NCBI GenBank assembly: GCA_934533075.1
Contig: CAKTBJ010000024.1
Span: 1 to 46,348, forward strand
Direction: 5' to 3'
Origin: an uncultured Paracoccus sp.
GTDB lineage: Bacteria; Pseudomonadota; Alphaproteobacteria; Rhodobacterales; Rhodobacteraceae
DNA: 46,348 nt
The position numbers and the translations under genes are program-made. The notes under the pieces are model-generated. The model was not told the DNA's origin. It searched no databases and saw only the letters and a list, made by a program, of their open reading frames with translations. Shown in pieces: positions 11,109 to 20,874 of this stretch (its first letter is position 1; each line of letters begins with the position of its first letter).

Positions 11109-11675
11109 TCAGTCCCGCTGCGCCAGATGCGCGCGCAGCTGCGCCACGGCCGAGCGCAGCGTGGCCGGCGAAGGCGCGGCCTCGTGCAGGCTGGCCGCCA
11201 GATGCGACAGCCGCGCCAGCGGCGGCGGGACGGCGGGCGAATCGGGGACGGGCGGCGGTGCGGGTTCGGGAAACAGCGGCAGCGCCTCGGCCGCCGGGGG
11301 CGCCTTGCGGGGCCGGGCCGGGGCGCGGGGCTTTTTCGGGGCCGGCTGCGGCCTGACGGCGATCTCGGGGGCGTCGCCATCCATCGCGAACACCTCGGGC
11401 AGGCGGGCGGCGCCACGGGCGCGCAGGCCGGCCCCGCCGTCGCGGGCGATCAGGCGGGCGGCGCCGCGGGTGGTCAGCCCGTCCTCGCGCAGGGCCTCGG
11501 CCAGCCCCGCCGCCAGCCGCACGTCGTCGGGGCGGTAATAGCGGCGGCCATCCGGGCGGCGCACGGGCTTCAACTGCGGAAACTGGCTTTCCCAATAGCG
11601 CAGGACATGGGGCGCGACGCCGACCAGCTTTGCCGCCTCGCCGATCGAGCGGTAGGCATCCGCGCCCTTCTCCAT
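11109..11675 (-). CDS. MerR-family transcriptional regulator
   Basis: A 188-residue DNA-binding protein. The N-terminal winged helix-turn-helix is clear: YRSIGEAAKLVGVAPHVLRY followed by WESQFPQLKPVRRPDGRRYY. The rest is a Pro/Ala-rich linker and a short C-terminal helix (LARLSHLAASLHEA). There are no metal-binding cysteines, so it is not a metal or redox sensor of the classical MerR type. ATG 11675 has GAGG six bases upstream; a GTG at 11687 is less likely. It follows ihfA by 57 bp in the same direction, the conserved ihfA-merR order of this group. Target genes are unknown. Confidence 0.88.
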   Translation of the reverse strand: MEKGADAYRSIGEAAKLVGVAPHVLRYWESQFPQLKPVRRPDGRRYYRPDDVRLAAGLAEALREDGLTTRGAARLIARDGGAGLRARGAARLPEVFAMDGDAPEIAVRPQPAPKKPRAPARPRKAPPAAEALPLFPEPAPPPVPDSPAVPPPLARLSHLAASLHEAAPSPATLRSAVAQLRAHLAQRD

Positions 11676-11732
11676 GACAGCCCTCACGTCAAGCGCGGCA
11701 GGCGGGCAGGTCGGCCCGCGCCGCCGGTCGGC

Positions 11733-12041
11733 TTACTTGCGGCGCCCGTTGCCGGCGGCAACGCGGTCCTTCATCAGTTGCGAGGGCCGGAAGCTCAGCA
11801 CCCGGCGCGGGGTGATCGGCACTTCCTCGCCGGTCTTGGGGTTGCGGCCGATGCGCTCGGTCTTGTCGCGGATCGAGAAGGTGCCGAAGGAGCTGATCTT
11901 GACCTGCTCGCCGCGCACCAGCGCGTCGGAGATGTGTTGCAAGACGCTTTCGACGATCGCCGCCGATTCCTGTCGCGAAAGTCCGACCTCGCGGAAGACG
12001 GCTTCGGCGAGGTCCATTCGGGTCAAGGTCCGCTGACTCAT
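11733..12041 (-). CDS. ihfA: Integration host factor subunit alpha
   Basis: HU/IHF-family DNA-bending protein of 102 residues that pairs with IhfB. Helices [20 protein letters not shown] and the DNA-arm region [20 protein letters not shown], which includes the minor-groove proline context NPKTGE, are diagnostic. AGGA lies close upstream of the start at 12041. In relatives ihfA-merR commonly follow plsX-fabH; here they lie on the other side of bamE/yceD in the opposite orientation (see findings). Confidence 0.96.
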   Translation of the reverse strand: MSQRTLTRMDLAEAVFREVGLSRQESAAIVESVLQHISDALVRGEQVKISSFGTFSIRDKTERIGRNPKTGEEVPITPRRVLSFRPSQLMKDRVAAGNGRRK

Positions 12042-12190
12042 GTTCCTACCCCCTTGGTGTCATTGGCAGGATGCTATGGCCGCCTTGGCAGAGTCAACGC
12101 GCGAATGCCGCCTCGAAGGCCCCGGAGGGTGGCAAATCCGCGCTTCCTCGCCTATCTTGGGGGCATGACCTTGCGGAAGGAGGGGCGGAC

Positions 12191-12463
12191 ATGGCGGGGG
12201 GCTGGGCGCAGGACGGCGCCGTGAACGACCAGATCGACGTGTCCACGCGGGAGGCCATCGCCCGCGTGCGCGCCGCCGCGCCGCAATTCCGGGGCGAGAG
12301 CGCCGCCGAATGCGTCGAATGCGGCGAGGCGATCCCCGAAAGCCGCCGCAAGGCGCTGCCGGGGGTCAAGCTGTGCGTGGATTGCCAGGCCGAGCGCGAC
12401 CAGGCCCGGCGCCCCGGTGCCGGCATGAACCGCCGCGCCAGCAAGGACAGCCTGCTGAAATAG
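12191..12463 (+). CDS. DksA/TraR-type C4 zinc-finger protein (short)
   Basis: A 90-residue protein with a full four-cysteine zinc finger: CVEC (Cys41, Cys44) and CVDC (Cys62, Cys65), with ESRRKALPGVKL between them, as in the TraR/YbiI branch of the DksA family. It lacks the long coiled coil of true DksA. AAGGAGG stands 7 bases before ATG 12191. It may bind in the RNA polymerase secondary channel as TraR does, but that is inferred from the fold. It is convergent with bamE, whose stop codon starts one base after its own. Compare the dksA at 22608, which has lost three of the four cysteines. Confidence 0.85.
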   Translation: MAGGWAQDGAVNDQIDVSTREAIARVRAAAPQFRGESAAECVECGEAIPESRRKALPGVKLCVDCQAERDQARRPGAGMNRRASKDSLLK

Positions 12464-12464
12464 C

Positions 12465-12941
12465 CTAGTCGATGACCTGCCCGGCGGTGATGTTGCCGAA
12501 ATTGCCGAGGATCTGGCGCAGGGCCGACAGGCCGGACACGCCCGGATCGGTCACGCGCCGCGACAGCACCACGATGCGGCCCTGTTCCAGCCCGAAGCGT
12601 TCGACATTCGACACCACGCCGCGCGAATCGAAGCTGATGGCGACGACCTGACGCTCGACCTCCTGCGGCCGCATCGCGCCATACTGGCGGAATTTCGAGC
12701 CGACATAGAACCAGCCCGAACCGGTCAGCAGGCCCTGCGCCGAAGGCCGGCCCAGCAGGGTGGTCAACTCGGATTCGGTGGTCTGGCCGACGATGACGGC
12801 GGCAAGGTCCTCGTCGGTGGGCACATAGCCGTGATGGCGATGGATCGGCACGCAGCCGCCGGCCAGCAGCACCCCCCCCGCGCCGAGGACGGCGCCCAGC
12901 AGGGCGCGACGGGTGGGGCGGCGGGTCGGGCGTCCGGTCAT
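12465..12941 (-). CDS. bamE: Outer membrane assembly lipoprotein BamE
   Basis: Small lipoprotein of the BAM complex that inserts beta-barrel proteins into the outer membrane. The 158 residues start with an Arg-rich segment and a lipoprotein signal peptide ending LLAGGC (lipidated Cys30). The SmpA/OmlA fold follows (IVGQTTESELTTLLGRPSAQ, GSGWFYVGSKFRQYG, VVAISFDSRGVVSNVERFG). I chose ATG 12941 because GGAG lies 8 bases upstream; an ATG at 12956 overlaps that site. It is divergent from yceD, a conserved arrangement. Confidence 0.92.
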   Translation of the reverse strand: MTGRPTRRPTRRALLGAVLGAGGVLLAGGCVPIHRHHGYVPTDEDLAAVIVGQTTESELTTLLGRPSAQGLLTGSGWFYVGSKFRQYGAMRPQEVERQVVAISFDSRGVVSNVERFGLEQGRIVVLSRRVTDPGVSGLSALRQILGNFGNITAGQVID

Positions 12942-13124
12942 GCGAAGGCTCTCCATCAGCGGGGGGCCGGGGCACGGCCTTGCCCCGATTAGCAAACTCG
13001 CCCCCCGGCCTCAAGTTCGACGGCGGGGGCCGGGCGGGAATCGCCCCGGTATGCTTTTCGCGCGCTTGCCGTGGCGGCGGCGCGCCCTTACCTGCTGGAC
13101 AGGACCGTGAACCCGAGGACCGCC

Positions 13125-13649
13125 ATGACCGCGCTTTCGTCCCCCGCCAACCGGCTGCGCGTCGCGCAGCTGAACCCCCATCGCCCGCTGGAGATCGACC
13201 TGGCGCCCGATGCCGATTCCCGTGCCGCGCTGGCCGCCGGGATGGGGCTGCTGGACCTGCCGGCCCTGCGCCTGACCGGAACCCTGCGCGCCAGCGGCAG
13301 CCGCGACTGGCTGCTGGAGGGCCGGCTGGTCGCCGATGTGGTGCAGCCCTGCGGCATCACGCTGGCGCCGGTGCCCGCCCATATCGACGAGGCCCTGCGC
13401 CGCCGCTGGTCGCCGGACCTCGCCGCGCCGGAGGCCGAGGAGGCCGAGATGGGCGACGACGAGGTGGAGCCGCTGGGCGCGGTCATCGACCTGGGCGCGG
13501 TGCTGGCCGAGGCGCTGGCGCTGGCGCTGCCGCCCTGGCCGCGCGCCGAGGGGGCCGAGCTGCCCGGCGAGGCCCCGGCGCCGGAAGACGGGCGCCGCAA
13601 GCCCTTCGCCGACCTGTCGGCCCTGCTGGCGCGCAAGCCGCGGGGGTGA
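13125..13649 (+). CDS. yceD: YceD/DUF177 family protein
   Basis: A 174-residue protein of the YceD family, encoded upstream of rpmF in most bacteria and implicated in 23S rRNA processing or accumulation. The characteristic cysteine region is reduced to VVQPCGITLAPVPAHID, followed by an acidic stretch and the C-terminal KPFADLSALLARKP, close to the usual NPFAVLAKLK ending. ATG 13125 has GAGGA a few bases upstream. The 305-bp gap before rpmF means rpmF may have its own promoter. Confidence 0.88.
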   Translation: MTALSSPANRLRVAQLNPHRPLEIDLAPDADSRAALAAGMGLLDLPALRLTGTLRASGSRDWLLEGRLVADVVQPCGITLAPVPAHIDEALRRRWSPDLAAPEAEEAEMGDDEVEPLGAVIDLGAVLAEALALALPPWPRAEGAELPGEAPAPEDGRRKPFADLSALLARKPRG

Positions 13650-13777
13650 GGGGGATTTGCCACGCCCGCCGGCGGTTTGGCGCGCGCGGGCGGGCAGGGG
13701 GTTGCGGCCTCCGCCGCGCTGCGCCACATTGTCCGGGAAGTGGTCGTCCTTGGGCGCTTTCGGGGTAAAGATTGCCC

Positions 13778-13805
13778 TTGCACCTTTGGCGATTCCGGCT
13801 ATTTT
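13778..13805 (+). promoter_or_regulatory. Candidate promoter for rpmF-plsX-fabH
   Basis: TTGCAC at 13778 and TATTTT at 13800 with a 16-base spacer, in the 305-bp gene-free interval 13650-13954. The rest of that gap shows only GC-rich short inverted repeats. No experimental support. Confidence 0.4.
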
Positions 13806-13954
13806 GCCGCATTCATTCACCCGGCGGCTTCGGTCTGGCGGGGGTGTCCTGTCGGCCGCGCGCAATGCGCGTCCGGCACAGCCCCCGCGCCTCAGGCATG
13901 GCGCAGCCGTAACTCCTGAGGGCCTGCCGGCCCGCACTGCCACGAGGTTGTCAG

Positions 13955-14161
13955 ATGGCCGTCCAACAGAATCGCGTGACGCGCTCCAAGCGGAACATGC
14001 GCCGCTCCCATGATTCGCTTTCGGGTGCCAACCCGAACGAGTGCCCCTCCTGCGGCGAGCTGAAGCGCCCGCACCACGTCTGCCCCAGCTGCGGCGCCTA
14101 TAACGGCCGCGATGTCGCGCCGAAGCATCAGGAAATCGACCTCGACGACGACGCTGCGTAA
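13955..14161 (+). CDS. rpmF: 50S ribosomal protein L32
   Basis: A 68-residue ribosomal protein. The start [20 protein letters not shown] and the zinc-ribbon pairs CPSC (in ECPSCGE) and CPSC (in VCPSCGA) make it a zinc-binding (C+) L32. GAGG lies about 8 bases upstream. It is followed by plsX after 66 bp, the usual ribosomal/lipid gene link. Confidence 0.98.
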   Translation: MAVQQNRVTRSKRNMRRSHDSLSGANPNECPSCGELKRPHHVCPSCGAYNGRDVAPKHQEIDLDDDAA

Positions 14162-14227
14162 GTAAGGCGATGCGGGGGCGGGCCGTGCCCGGTTCCCCGC
14201 GCCTCCCGGCCGCTGCAGGAGTCCGTC

Positions 14228-15334
14228 ATGTCCCCCGCGCCCCAGATGAGCCTTGAGCCGAAGCCGGCAAGCGGCGATGCCGCCGATGTGGTCATTTCGG
14301 TCGATGCGATGGGGGGGGACCGCGGCCCGGCCACGGTCGTCGCCGGCATTGCCGACGCCGCGCGCAAGAATCCGCGCATCCGCTTCATCCTGCACGGGCC
14401 GGGCGAGCAGCTTGCCCGGCTGGTCGCCCGCCGCAAGGGACTGGCCGAGGTCTGCGACATCCGCGATGCCGCCGGCGTCGTCGCCATGTCCGACAAGCCC
14501 AGCCAGGTGATCCGCAATGCGCAGGGCACCTCGATGTGGTCGGCCATCGAATCGGTCCGCGCGCGCGAGGCCACCGTCGCGGTGTCCTGCGGCAATACCG
14601 GCGCGCTGATGGCGCTGTCGATGCTGCGCCTGCGCAAGCTGCCCGGCGTCAACCGCCCGGCCATCGCCTGCTTCTGGCCCTCGCGCAATCCCGCCGGCTT
14701 CAACGTCATGCTGGACGTGGGCGCCGATGTGCGCGCCGAGGCCGAGGACCTGCTGCAATATGCGCTGATGGGGGCGTCCTATGCCCGCAACGCGCTGGGG
14801 CTGAAGCGGCCGCGCATCGGCATCCTCAATGTCGGCACCGAGGAGCACAAGGGCCGGGCCGAGCTGAAACAGGCGCATGAGCTGATCCCGGCGGCCTCGG
14901 ACCTCGGCGGGTTCGAGTATATCGGCTTCGTGGAAGGCTCCGACCTGTCATCCTCGCGCGTCGACGTGATCGTGACGGACGGATTCACCGGCAATATCGC
15001 GCTGAAGACCGGCGAGGGCACCGCCAAGCTGATCGGCGACTTCCTGAAGGAAGCCTTCGCGAATTCCATCCTGTCGAAATTCGCGGCGCTGCTGGCGATG
15101 ACCTCGTTGAAACGCCTGCAAAAGCGTATCGACCCGCGCCGGGTCAACGGGGGCGTGTTCCTCGGGCTGAACGGCACCGTGGTCAAGTCGCATGGCGGCG
15201 CCGATGCCACCGGCATCTCGGCGGCGATCAAGATGGCCTTCCGGCTGGCGCAGTCGGGTTTTCACGACCGCCTCGCCGCCCGCGTGGCCGAGGCCGTGCC
15301 CGCCGTGCCGCCCAGCGAGGAGGAAACGCCATGA
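14228..15334 (+). CDS. plsX: Phosphate acyltransferase PlsX
   Basis: Converts acyl-ACP to acyl-phosphate for phospholipid synthesis; a peripheral membrane enzyme. The 368 residues include VISVDAMGGDRGPATVV, SCGNTGALMALSMLRL and VDVIVTDGFTGNIALKTGEG, all hallmark PlsX segments. An N-terminal extension of about 20 residues precedes the core. GGAG lies a few bases before ATG 14228. The stop overlaps the fabH start by four bases (ATGA), so the two are translationally coupled. Confidence 0.97.
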   Translation: MSPAPQMSLEPKPASGDAADVVISVDAMGGDRGPATVVAGIADAARKNPRIRFILHGPGEQLARLVARRKGLAEVCDIRDAAGVVAMSDKPSQVIRNAQGTSMWSAIESVRAREATVAVSCGNTGALMALSMLRLRKLPGVNRPAIACFWPSRNPAGFNVMLDVGADVRAEAEDLLQYALMGASYARNALGLKRPRIGILNVGTEEHKGRAELKQAHELIPAASDLGGFEYIGFVEGSDLSSSRVDVIVTDGFTGNIALKTGEGTAKLIGDFLKEAFANSILSKFAALLAMTSLKRLQKRIDPRRVNGGVFLGLNGTVVKSHGGADATGISAAIKMAFRLAQSGFHDRLAARVAEAVPAVPPSEEETP

Positions 15335-16305
15335 CCCTGCGCGCCGTCATCCGCGGCTGCGGCCACTACCTGCCCGAGCGCGTGGTGGACAACAGTTGGT
15401 TCGAGGCCCGTCTGGACACCACCGACGAATGGATCCGCGAGCGCACCGGCATCGAGCGGCGCCATTTCGCCGCCGAGGGTCAGGCGACCTCCGACATGGC
15501 GATCCTGGCCGCCCGCGCCGCGCTGGACAATGCCGGCATCGCGGCGGACCAGATCGACGCGATCCTGGTGGCGACCTCGACGCCGGACCACACCTTCCCC
15601 TCCGTGGCGACGATGGTTCAGGCGGGGCTGGGCTGTCAGGCCGGTTTTGCCTATGACATTCAGGCGGTCTGCGCCGGCTTCGTCTTCGCGCTGGCCAATG
15701 CCGATGCGGTGATCCGCGCAGGCCAGGCGCGCCGGGTGCTGGTGATCGGGGCCGAGACGTTTTCGCGCATCCTCGACTGGGAGGATCGCGGCACCTGCGT
15801 GCTGTTCGGCGACGGCGCCGGCGCCGTGGTGCTGGAGGCCGTCGAGCAGCCCGGCGACAGCAGCGACCGCGGCATCCTCGCCGTGGACCTGAACAGCGAC
15901 GGGCGCTATCGGGAACTGCTTTATGTGGATGGCGGTGTCTCGACCAGCGGCAAGGCCGGGTATCTGCGCATGCAGGGCAATCTGGTCTTCCGCCATGCCG
16001 TCGAAAAGCTGGCGAAAACCGCGCATACCGCCATCGCCCGCGCCGGGCTGACCGAGTCGGACGTGGACTGGCTGGTGCCGCATCAGGCCAATCTGCGCAT
16101 CATCAAGGCGACCGCGCAGAAGATGGGCCTGCCGCTGGAGCGCGTGGTGCTGACCGTGGCCGATCACGGCAACACCTCGGCCGCCTCGATTCCGCTGGCG
16201 CTGTCGGTGGCGGCGGGCGAGGGCCGGTTCAGCGAGGGCGACGTGGTGGTCTGCGAGGCCATCGGCGGCGGCCTCGCCTGGGGGGCGGTGGTGCTGCGCT
16301 GGTGA
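15331..16305 (+). CDS. fabH: Beta-ketoacyl-ACP synthase III
   Basis: Starts fatty-acid chains by condensing acetyl-CoA with malonyl-ACP. The 324 residues carry the full catalytic triad: Cys114 in QAVCAGF, His251 in VPHQANLR and Asn281 in DHGNTSAAS. The C-terminal GGGLAWGAVVLRW is typical. In relatives ihfA follows directly; here fabH ends exactly where the convergent msrB ends, with the two stop codons side by side and no intergenic base. Confidence 0.97.
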   Translation: MTLRAVIRGCGHYLPERVVDNSWFEARLDTTDEWIRERTGIERRHFAAEGQATSDMAILAARAALDNAGIAADQIDAILVATSTPDHTFPSVATMVQAGLGCQAGFAYDIQAVCAGFVFALANADAVIRAGQARRVLVIGAETFSRILDWEDRGTCVLFGDGAGAVVLEAVEQPGDSSDRGILAVDLNSDGRYRELLYVDGGVSTSGKAGYLRMQGNLVFRHAVEKLAKTAHTAIARAGLTESDVDWLVPHQANLRIIKATAQKMGLPLERVVLTVADHGNTSAASIPLALSVAAGEGRFSEGDVVVCEAIGGGLAWGAVVLRW

Positions 16306-16707
16306 TCAGGCGCCGTCCACGGCCTCCGGCGCAAAGTCGATCGCCACGCCGTTGATGCAATAGCGCAGGCCCGTTTCGGTCGGCCCGTCCGGGAACACAT
16401 GCCCCAGATGCGCGTCGCAATTGGCGCAGCGCACCTCGGTGCGGATCATGCCGTGGGTGGTGTCGCGATGCTCGTCGATGCCGCCGCCGGCGCGGTCGAA
16501 GCTGGGCCAGCCGCAATGACTGTCGAACTTGGCATCCGCGTCGAACAGCGTCGCGCCGCAGCAGGCGCAGGTGAAGCGGCCCGGCCCCTCGGGGAAACCG
16601 GGATGCGAGAAGGGGCGCTCGGTCCCCGCCAGCCTCGTGACGCGATAGGTCTCCGGCGACAGCATCGCGCGCCATTCGGCATCCGTGCGCATGACCTTGG
16701 CAACCAT
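16306..16707 (-). CDS. msrB: Peptide-methionine (R)-S-oxide reductase
   Basis: Repairs R-methionine sulfoxide in proteins. The 133-residue MsrB fold has the two zinc pairs C47xxC50 and C94xxC97, a possible resolving Cys65 in SHCGWPSF, and the nucleophile Cys117 in [11 protein letters not shown]. No signal peptide, so it is cytoplasmic. AAGGGG lies upstream of the start at 16707. It is divergent from olsB and convergent with fabH. Confidence 0.97.
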   Translation of the reverse strand: MVAKVMRTDAEWRAMLSPETYRVTRLAGTERPFSHPGFPEGPGRFTCACCGATLFDADAKFDSHCGWPSFDRAGGGIDEHRDTTHGMIRTEVRCANCDAHLGHVFPDGPTETGLRYCINGVAIDFAPEAVDGA

Positions 16708-16788
16708 GACATTCCCCTTTTCGCCCCGGTGCGGATGGTTACAACATAGGGCCGGGCCGGCGCGCGACAAGCCCGGAGGATGGATGCG

Positions 16789-17538
16789 ATGTGGCCGATT
16801 CTGGTCAGGGGCCGGTTTGCGGTCCGCCTTGCCGAGACCGACAGCGACCTGCGCCGCGCGCAGGCGTTGCGCTGGCGCTGTTTCTTCGGCGGCGAGGGGC
16901 TGGATGCGGATGCGTTTGACCCGCTGTGCCGGCATGTGCTGGTCGAGGACCTGGCCAGCGGCCAGCTTGCCGCCTGCTATCGCATCCTGCCGCTGCACGG
17001 CGCCGGAATCGCCGGCAGCTATTCCGCCCGCGTCTATGGGCTGGAGGCGCTGGCGGGCTTTGCCGGGCCGATGGTCGAGATCGGCCGCTTCTGCATCCGC
17101 CCCGGCCTGCGCGATCCGAATGTCATGCGGCTGGCCTGGGGCGCGCTGACCCGCCATGTCGAGGCCGAGCGGGTGGCGCTGCTGTTCGGCTGCTCGTCCT
17201 TTGCCGGCACCGACCCGGCGCCGCATCTGGACGCCTTCGCCCTGCTGCGCGAGCGTCATCTGGCGCCGGCCCGCTGGCGTCCCCGTGTCAAGGCGCCGGA
17301 AATCTTCGCCTTTGCCGACAGGCTGCGCGACTGGCCCGCCGACATGGCGCGGGCGCGGGCGCGGGCGGAACTGCCGCCGCTGCTGCGCAGCTATCTGCGG
17401 CTGGGGGGCTGGGTCAGCGACCATGCGGTGATCGACCGGCAGCTGAACACGCTGCACGTCTTTACCGCCGTCGAGGTGGGTTCCGTGCCGCCCTCGCGCA
17501 GGCGGCTGCTGCGCGACGGAGTGCGGGACGCGCTTTAG
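16789..17538 (+). CDS. olsB: L-ornithine N-alpha-acyltransferase, GNAT type
   Basis: Probable first enzyme of ornithine-lipid synthesis, moving a 3-hydroxyacyl chain from ACP to ornithine to give lyso-ornithine lipid. The 249 residues match the hemolysin-like GNAT family: [66 protein letters not shown] and the [19 protein letters not shown] segment. I chose ATG 16789 because GGAGG lies 9 bases upstream; the ATG at 16780 touches that site. The O-acyltransferase olsA is not adjacent. Ornithine lipid replaces phospholipid under phosphate limitation, but no Pho box is visible in the short 81-bp gap to msrB. Confidence 0.8.
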   Translation: MWPILVRGRFAVRLAETDSDLRRAQALRWRCFFGGEGLDADAFDPLCRHVLVEDLASGQLAACYRILPLHGAGIAGSYSARVYGLEALAGFAGPMVEIGRFCIRPGLRDPNVMRLAWGALTRHVEAERVALLFGCSSFAGTDPAPHLDAFALLRERHLAPARWRPRVKAPEIFAFADRLRDWPADMARARARAELPPLLRSYLRLGGWVSDHAVIDRQLNTLHVFTAVEVGSVPPSRRRLLRDGVRDAL

Positions 17539-17540
17539 TT

Positions 17541-18296
17541 TCAGAAGCGGAAGTTGAAGCTGCGCACCACGCCGACGCCCACCGTCACCTGGTCGCGGTC
17601 GCGCACGATGGGCGAATCGGCGGCATCGCCCACCAGATGCTTGGCCTGCACCCGGCCCAGGACGGTCCAGTCGGGGGTGGCGCGATAGCGGGCTTCCACG
17701 GTCAGGGCATGGGCCTTGACGCCGCTGCCGACCTCATGCTCGGCATAGCCCGAACGCTGGGCCTCCTCGGGCGAGATGCCGAAATAGGCTTCCATATATT
17801 TGCGGTCGCCATATTGGGCCTCCAGCGAGGACACCACCGTCCACTGTTCCGCCGGGTGCAGGATCAGCGAGACGCCCAATTCGCCGGTCATGCCGTGATG
17901 GCCGCCCACGGCCTTGCGCGCCGCGCCGTAAAAGCGCATCGGCCCGGTGCGATAGCCGGCGCGCAGACCCACCTCCAGCCCGCGATCCACCGGGTCGAGG
18001 CCGCGCAGGGCGTCGCTGTTGTCGGTGTCGCGCTTGCCGATCAGTTCGAAGGTGGGACCAAAGCTGAAGCCCTGCGCCGGGGTGCCGTCGCCGCTGGTCT
18101 CGCCGCCGACGCTGATGTCGAAATTGCGGAACATCGGCCAGGGTTTTGTGTCGTTTTCGTCCGAACCTTCGTATTTCGGCTGCACCTTGACGCCCAGGCC
18201 CATGTCGTAGGACAGGCTGATCGCCGGCCGTTCCTGCGCCAGTGCCGGCAGGGCGGTCACGGCAAGGGCAAGGGCGGCGGGCAGCAAGGCTTTCAT
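17541..18296 (-). CDS. MipA/OmpV family outer membrane protein
   Basis: A 251-residue predicted outer-membrane beta-barrel. Signal peptide [21 protein letters not shown], then [22 protein letters not shown], the typical MipA/OmpV opening, and alternating strands ending in a terminal phenylalanine (RSFNFRF), the usual BAM signal. AGGAG lies 6-7 bases before 18296. It probably scaffolds murein enzymes or forms a channel; the substrate is unknown. It is convergent with olsB, two bases apart. Confidence 0.85.
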   Translation of the reverse strand: MKALLPAALALAVTALPALAQERPAISLSYDMGLGVKVQPKYEGSDENDTKPWPMFRNFDISVGGETSGDGTPAQGFSFGPTFELIGKRDTDNSDALRGLDPVDRGLEVGLRAGYRTGPMRFYGAARKAVGGHHGMTGELGVSLILHPAEQWTVVSSLEAQYGDRKYMEAYFGISPEEAQRSGYAEHEVGSGVKAHALTVEARYRATPDWTVLGRVQAKHLVGDAADSPIVRDRDQVTVGVGVVRSFNFRF

Positions 18297-18404
18297 GGCG
18301 ATCTCCTGACGGTCGCGGATACGATGCCTTGAACGGCGCCCCGGATCAACCGCAACCGTGCCGCGATGCCGCATTCCGGGGGCGGCGTGGCCGCGATGCC
18401 GCAC

Positions 18405-20258
18405 CTAGGCCCCGGCGGCCTCCAGCCGTTCCAGCGCCGCCATCCACAGGGCTTCGGCGCGGGTCATGGCCTCGCGGGCCTCGGCATGCTTGCGGCCCCA
18501 GACCGCCGCCGCATTCGGATCGTCGTAGAGGTCGGGATCGGCCATGCGCTTGTCCAGCTTCTCCAGCATTCCGGCCAGCTTCTCGACCCGCTCCTCGGCG
18601 CGGCGGGCCTCGGCGCGCAGGGCGAGGATCTCGTCGCGGCTGGCGCGGCGCGGGGGCGGGGCCGCGGGCTGAGGCGGCGGAGGTGGCGGCGTGGCGCCGT
18701 CCGAGGCCAGCAGCATCGCCCGGTAATCGGCCAGATCGCCCGGCCAAGTCCGCACGCCGCCATCCGCCACCAGCCACAGCCGTTCCGCCACCAGTTCCAG
18801 CAGGTGCAGGTCGTGGCTGACCAGCACGATGGCGCCGGTATAGGTGTTCAGCGCCTCGGTCAGCGCCTCGCGGGATTCGATGTCGAGGTGGTTCGTCGGC
18901 TCGTCCAGCACCAGCAGATGCGGCGCGTCGATGGTCGCCAGCAGCAGCGACAGCCGCGCCTTCTGCCCGCCCGAAAGCTGGCCCACCGGGGTTTCCGCCT
19001 GCGCCTCGAACAGCCCGAACCCGGCCAGCCGGGCGCGCAACCGGGCCGGCGCCTCGTCGGGGCGCAGCCGGCGGACATGCTGCAAGGGGGTCTCGTCCAG
19101 ATGCAGCTCGTCCACCTGATGCTGGGCGAAGAAGCCCACCCGCAGCTTGCTGGCGCGGGTCAGCTTGCCGCCCATCGGCGCCAGCCGCTCGGCCAGCAGC
19201 TTGGACAGGGTGGATTTGCCCTGACCGTTGCGGCCCAGCAGCGCGATGCGGTCGTCCTGGTCGATGCGCAGGTCCAGCCTGCGCAGGACCGCGCGCCCGT
19301 CATAGCCGACGGAAACATCCTCCATCGCCAGGATCGGCGGCGAAAGCTGGTCGGGCTGCGGGAAGGTGAAGCGGTGCTGGCGGGCCTCCTCGGGGGGCGT
19401 GATCGGCTGCATCCGCGCCAGCGCCTTCAGCCGCGACTGCGCCTGAACCGCCTTGCTGGCCTTGTAGCGGAAGCGGTCGACGAAGCTTTGCAGATGCGCC
19501 CGCTGGGCCTCCTGCTTCTTGGCCGCCGCCACCTGCACCGCGCGCCGCTCCGCCCGCGCACGGGCAAAGGCGTCGTAGCCGCCGGTATACAGCACCAGCT
19601 TGCGGTCGTCCAAATGCAGGATATGCCCCACCGCCCGGTTCAGAAGGCCCCGGTCGTGGCTGATGATGATGACGGTATGCGGATAGCGGGCCAGATAGCC
19701 CTCCAGCCACAGCGCGCCTTCGAGGTCCAGATAGTTCGTCGGCTCGTCCAGCAGCAGCAGGTCGGGCTGCGCGAACAGCACCCCGGCCAGCGCCACCCGC
19801 ATCCGCCAGCCGCCGGAGAAATCGCCGACCGGCCGCGCCTGATCCTCGGGCGGGAAGCCCAGACCTTGCAGGATGGCCGAGGCCCGCCCCTCGGCGGACC
19901 ATGCGTCGATGTCCGTCAGCCGCACCTGGATTTCGGCGATGCGGTGGGGGTCGGTGGCCGTCTCGGCCTCGGCCAGCAGGGCGGCGCGCTCGGTATCGGC
20001 GGCCAGCACGGTGTCCAGCACCGACTCCGCGCTGGCCGGGGCCTCCTGCGCCACGCCGCCGATGCGGGCGCGCGGCGGCAGGCTGATGGCGCCGGCGTCC
20101 AGCGTCAGCTCGCCCCGGATCAACCGGAACAGGGTGGTCTTGCCGGTGCCGTTCGGCCCGACCAGCCCGACCTTGTGGCCGTTCGGAATGACCGCCGTGG
20201 CGCCCTCGAACAGAGGGCGGCCGGCGATGGAAAAGGCTATGTCCTCGATGCGCAGCAT
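18405..20258 (-). CDS. ABC-F family ATPase (Uup/YheS type)
   Basis: A 617-residue cytoplasmic protein with two ABC ATPase domains and no membrane segment. Walker A motifs are GPNGTGKTT and GRNGQGKST; signatures FSGGWRMR and LSGGQKAR; Walker B plus glutamate [12 protein letters not shown] and [12 protein letters not shown]. The linker of about 80 charged residues between them is the ABC-F P-site tRNA-interaction motif. The last 90 residues are Pro-rich then a coiled coil ([21 protein letters not shown]), as in Uup. Such proteins act on the ribosome, for example resolving stalls. Members of this family can also give antibiotic resistance, but nothing here suggests that. Confidence 0.92.
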   Translation of the reverse strand: MLRIEDIAFSIAGRPLFEGATAVIPNGHKVGLVGPNGTGKTTLFRLIRGELTLDAGAISLPPRARIGGVAQEAPASAESVLDTVLAADTERAALLAEAETATDPHRIAEIQVRLTDIDAWSAEGRASAILQGLGFPPEDQARPVGDFSGGWRMRVALAGVLFAQPDLLLLDEPTNYLDLEGALWLEGYLARYPHTVIIISHDRGLLNRAVGHILHLDDRKLVLYTGGYDAFARARAERRAVQVAAAKKQEAQRAHLQSFVDRFRYKASKAVQAQSRLKALARMQPITPPEEARQHRFTFPQPDQLSPPILAMEDVSVGYDGRAVLRRLDLRIDQDDRIALLGRNGQGKSTLSKLLAERLAPMGGKLTRASKLRVGFFAQHQVDELHLDETPLQHVRRLRPDEAPARLRARLAGFGLFEAQAETPVGQLSGGQKARLSLLLATIDAPHLLVLDEPTNHLDIESREALTEALNTYTGAIVLVSHDLHLLELVAERLWLVADGGVRTWPGDLADYRAMLLASDGATPPPPPPQPAAPPPRRASRDEILALRAEARRAEERVEKLAGMLEKLDKRMADPDLYDDPNAAAVWGRKHAEAREAMTRAEALWMAALERLEAAGA

Positions 20259-20403
20259 GGCGCCCGCATGGCGCGCGGTGGCGGGGTTGTCAATGGTGGG
20301 GCGGGGTGCCGCACTCGCCGCTTTTCAAGCCTGCGCCCGCGTGATACCAGCCCGCCACAAACCGCAAGGGCATCCAGCCCTGCCCAGCCTGACGGAGTTC
20401 ATC

Positions 20404-20826
20404 ATGGCCATCGAGCGCACGCTCTCGATCATCAAGCCCGACGCCACCCGCCGCAACCTCACCGGCAAGATCAACGCCAAGTTCGAGGATGCCGGCCTGC
20501 GCATCGTCGCGCAAAAGCGCATCCACCTGTCGCCCGCCCAGGCCGGCAAGTTCTACGAGGTCCACAAGGATCGCCCCTTCTATGGCGAACTGGTGGAGTT
20601 CATGGCCTCCGAGCCGGTCGTGGTGCAGGTGCTGGAAGGCGAGAACGCCATCGCCAAGAACCGCGAAGTGATGGGCGCCACCAACCCGGCGCAGGCCGAC
20701 GCCGGCACCATCCGCAAGGAATTCGCCCTGTCGGTGGGCGAGAACAGCGTCCACGGCTCGGACGCGCCGGAAACCGCCGCGCAGGAAATCGCCTTCTTCT
20801 TCTCGGGTCTCGAACTGGTCGGCTGA
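20404..20826 (+). CDS. ndk: Nucleoside diphosphate kinase
   Basis: Balances nucleoside triphosphate pools by phosphate transfer from ATP. The 140 residues start [18 protein letters not shown], and the phosphohistidine is His117 in NSVHGSD. CGGAG lies 7 bases upstream. It is a single-gene unit, divergent from the ABC-F gene and ended by a clear terminator. Confidence 0.98.
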   Translation: MAIERTLSIIKPDATRRNLTGKINAKFEDAGLRIVAQKRIHLSPAQAGKFYEVHKDRPFYGELVEFMASEPVVVQVLEGENAIAKNREVMGATNPAQADAGTIRKEFALSVGENSVHGSDAPETAAQEIAFFFSGLELVG

Positions 20827-20846
20827 CCGGCCCGCCCGCGCGATCG

Positions 20847-20874
20847 GGGCCGTCCCTCGGGGCGGCCCTTTTCA
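20847..20874. terminator. Terminator after ndk
   Basis: GGGGCCGTCCC and GGGGCGGCCC form a strong stem followed by TTTTC. It also covers the end of the convergent FAD monooxygenase gene, whose stop codon is at 20872-20874. Confidence 0.75.

Noticed and set aside
18405..20258. Antibiotic-resistance ABC-F
   Set aside because: The domain layout is of the housekeeping Uup/YheS type, with no resistance genes or mobile sequences near it.
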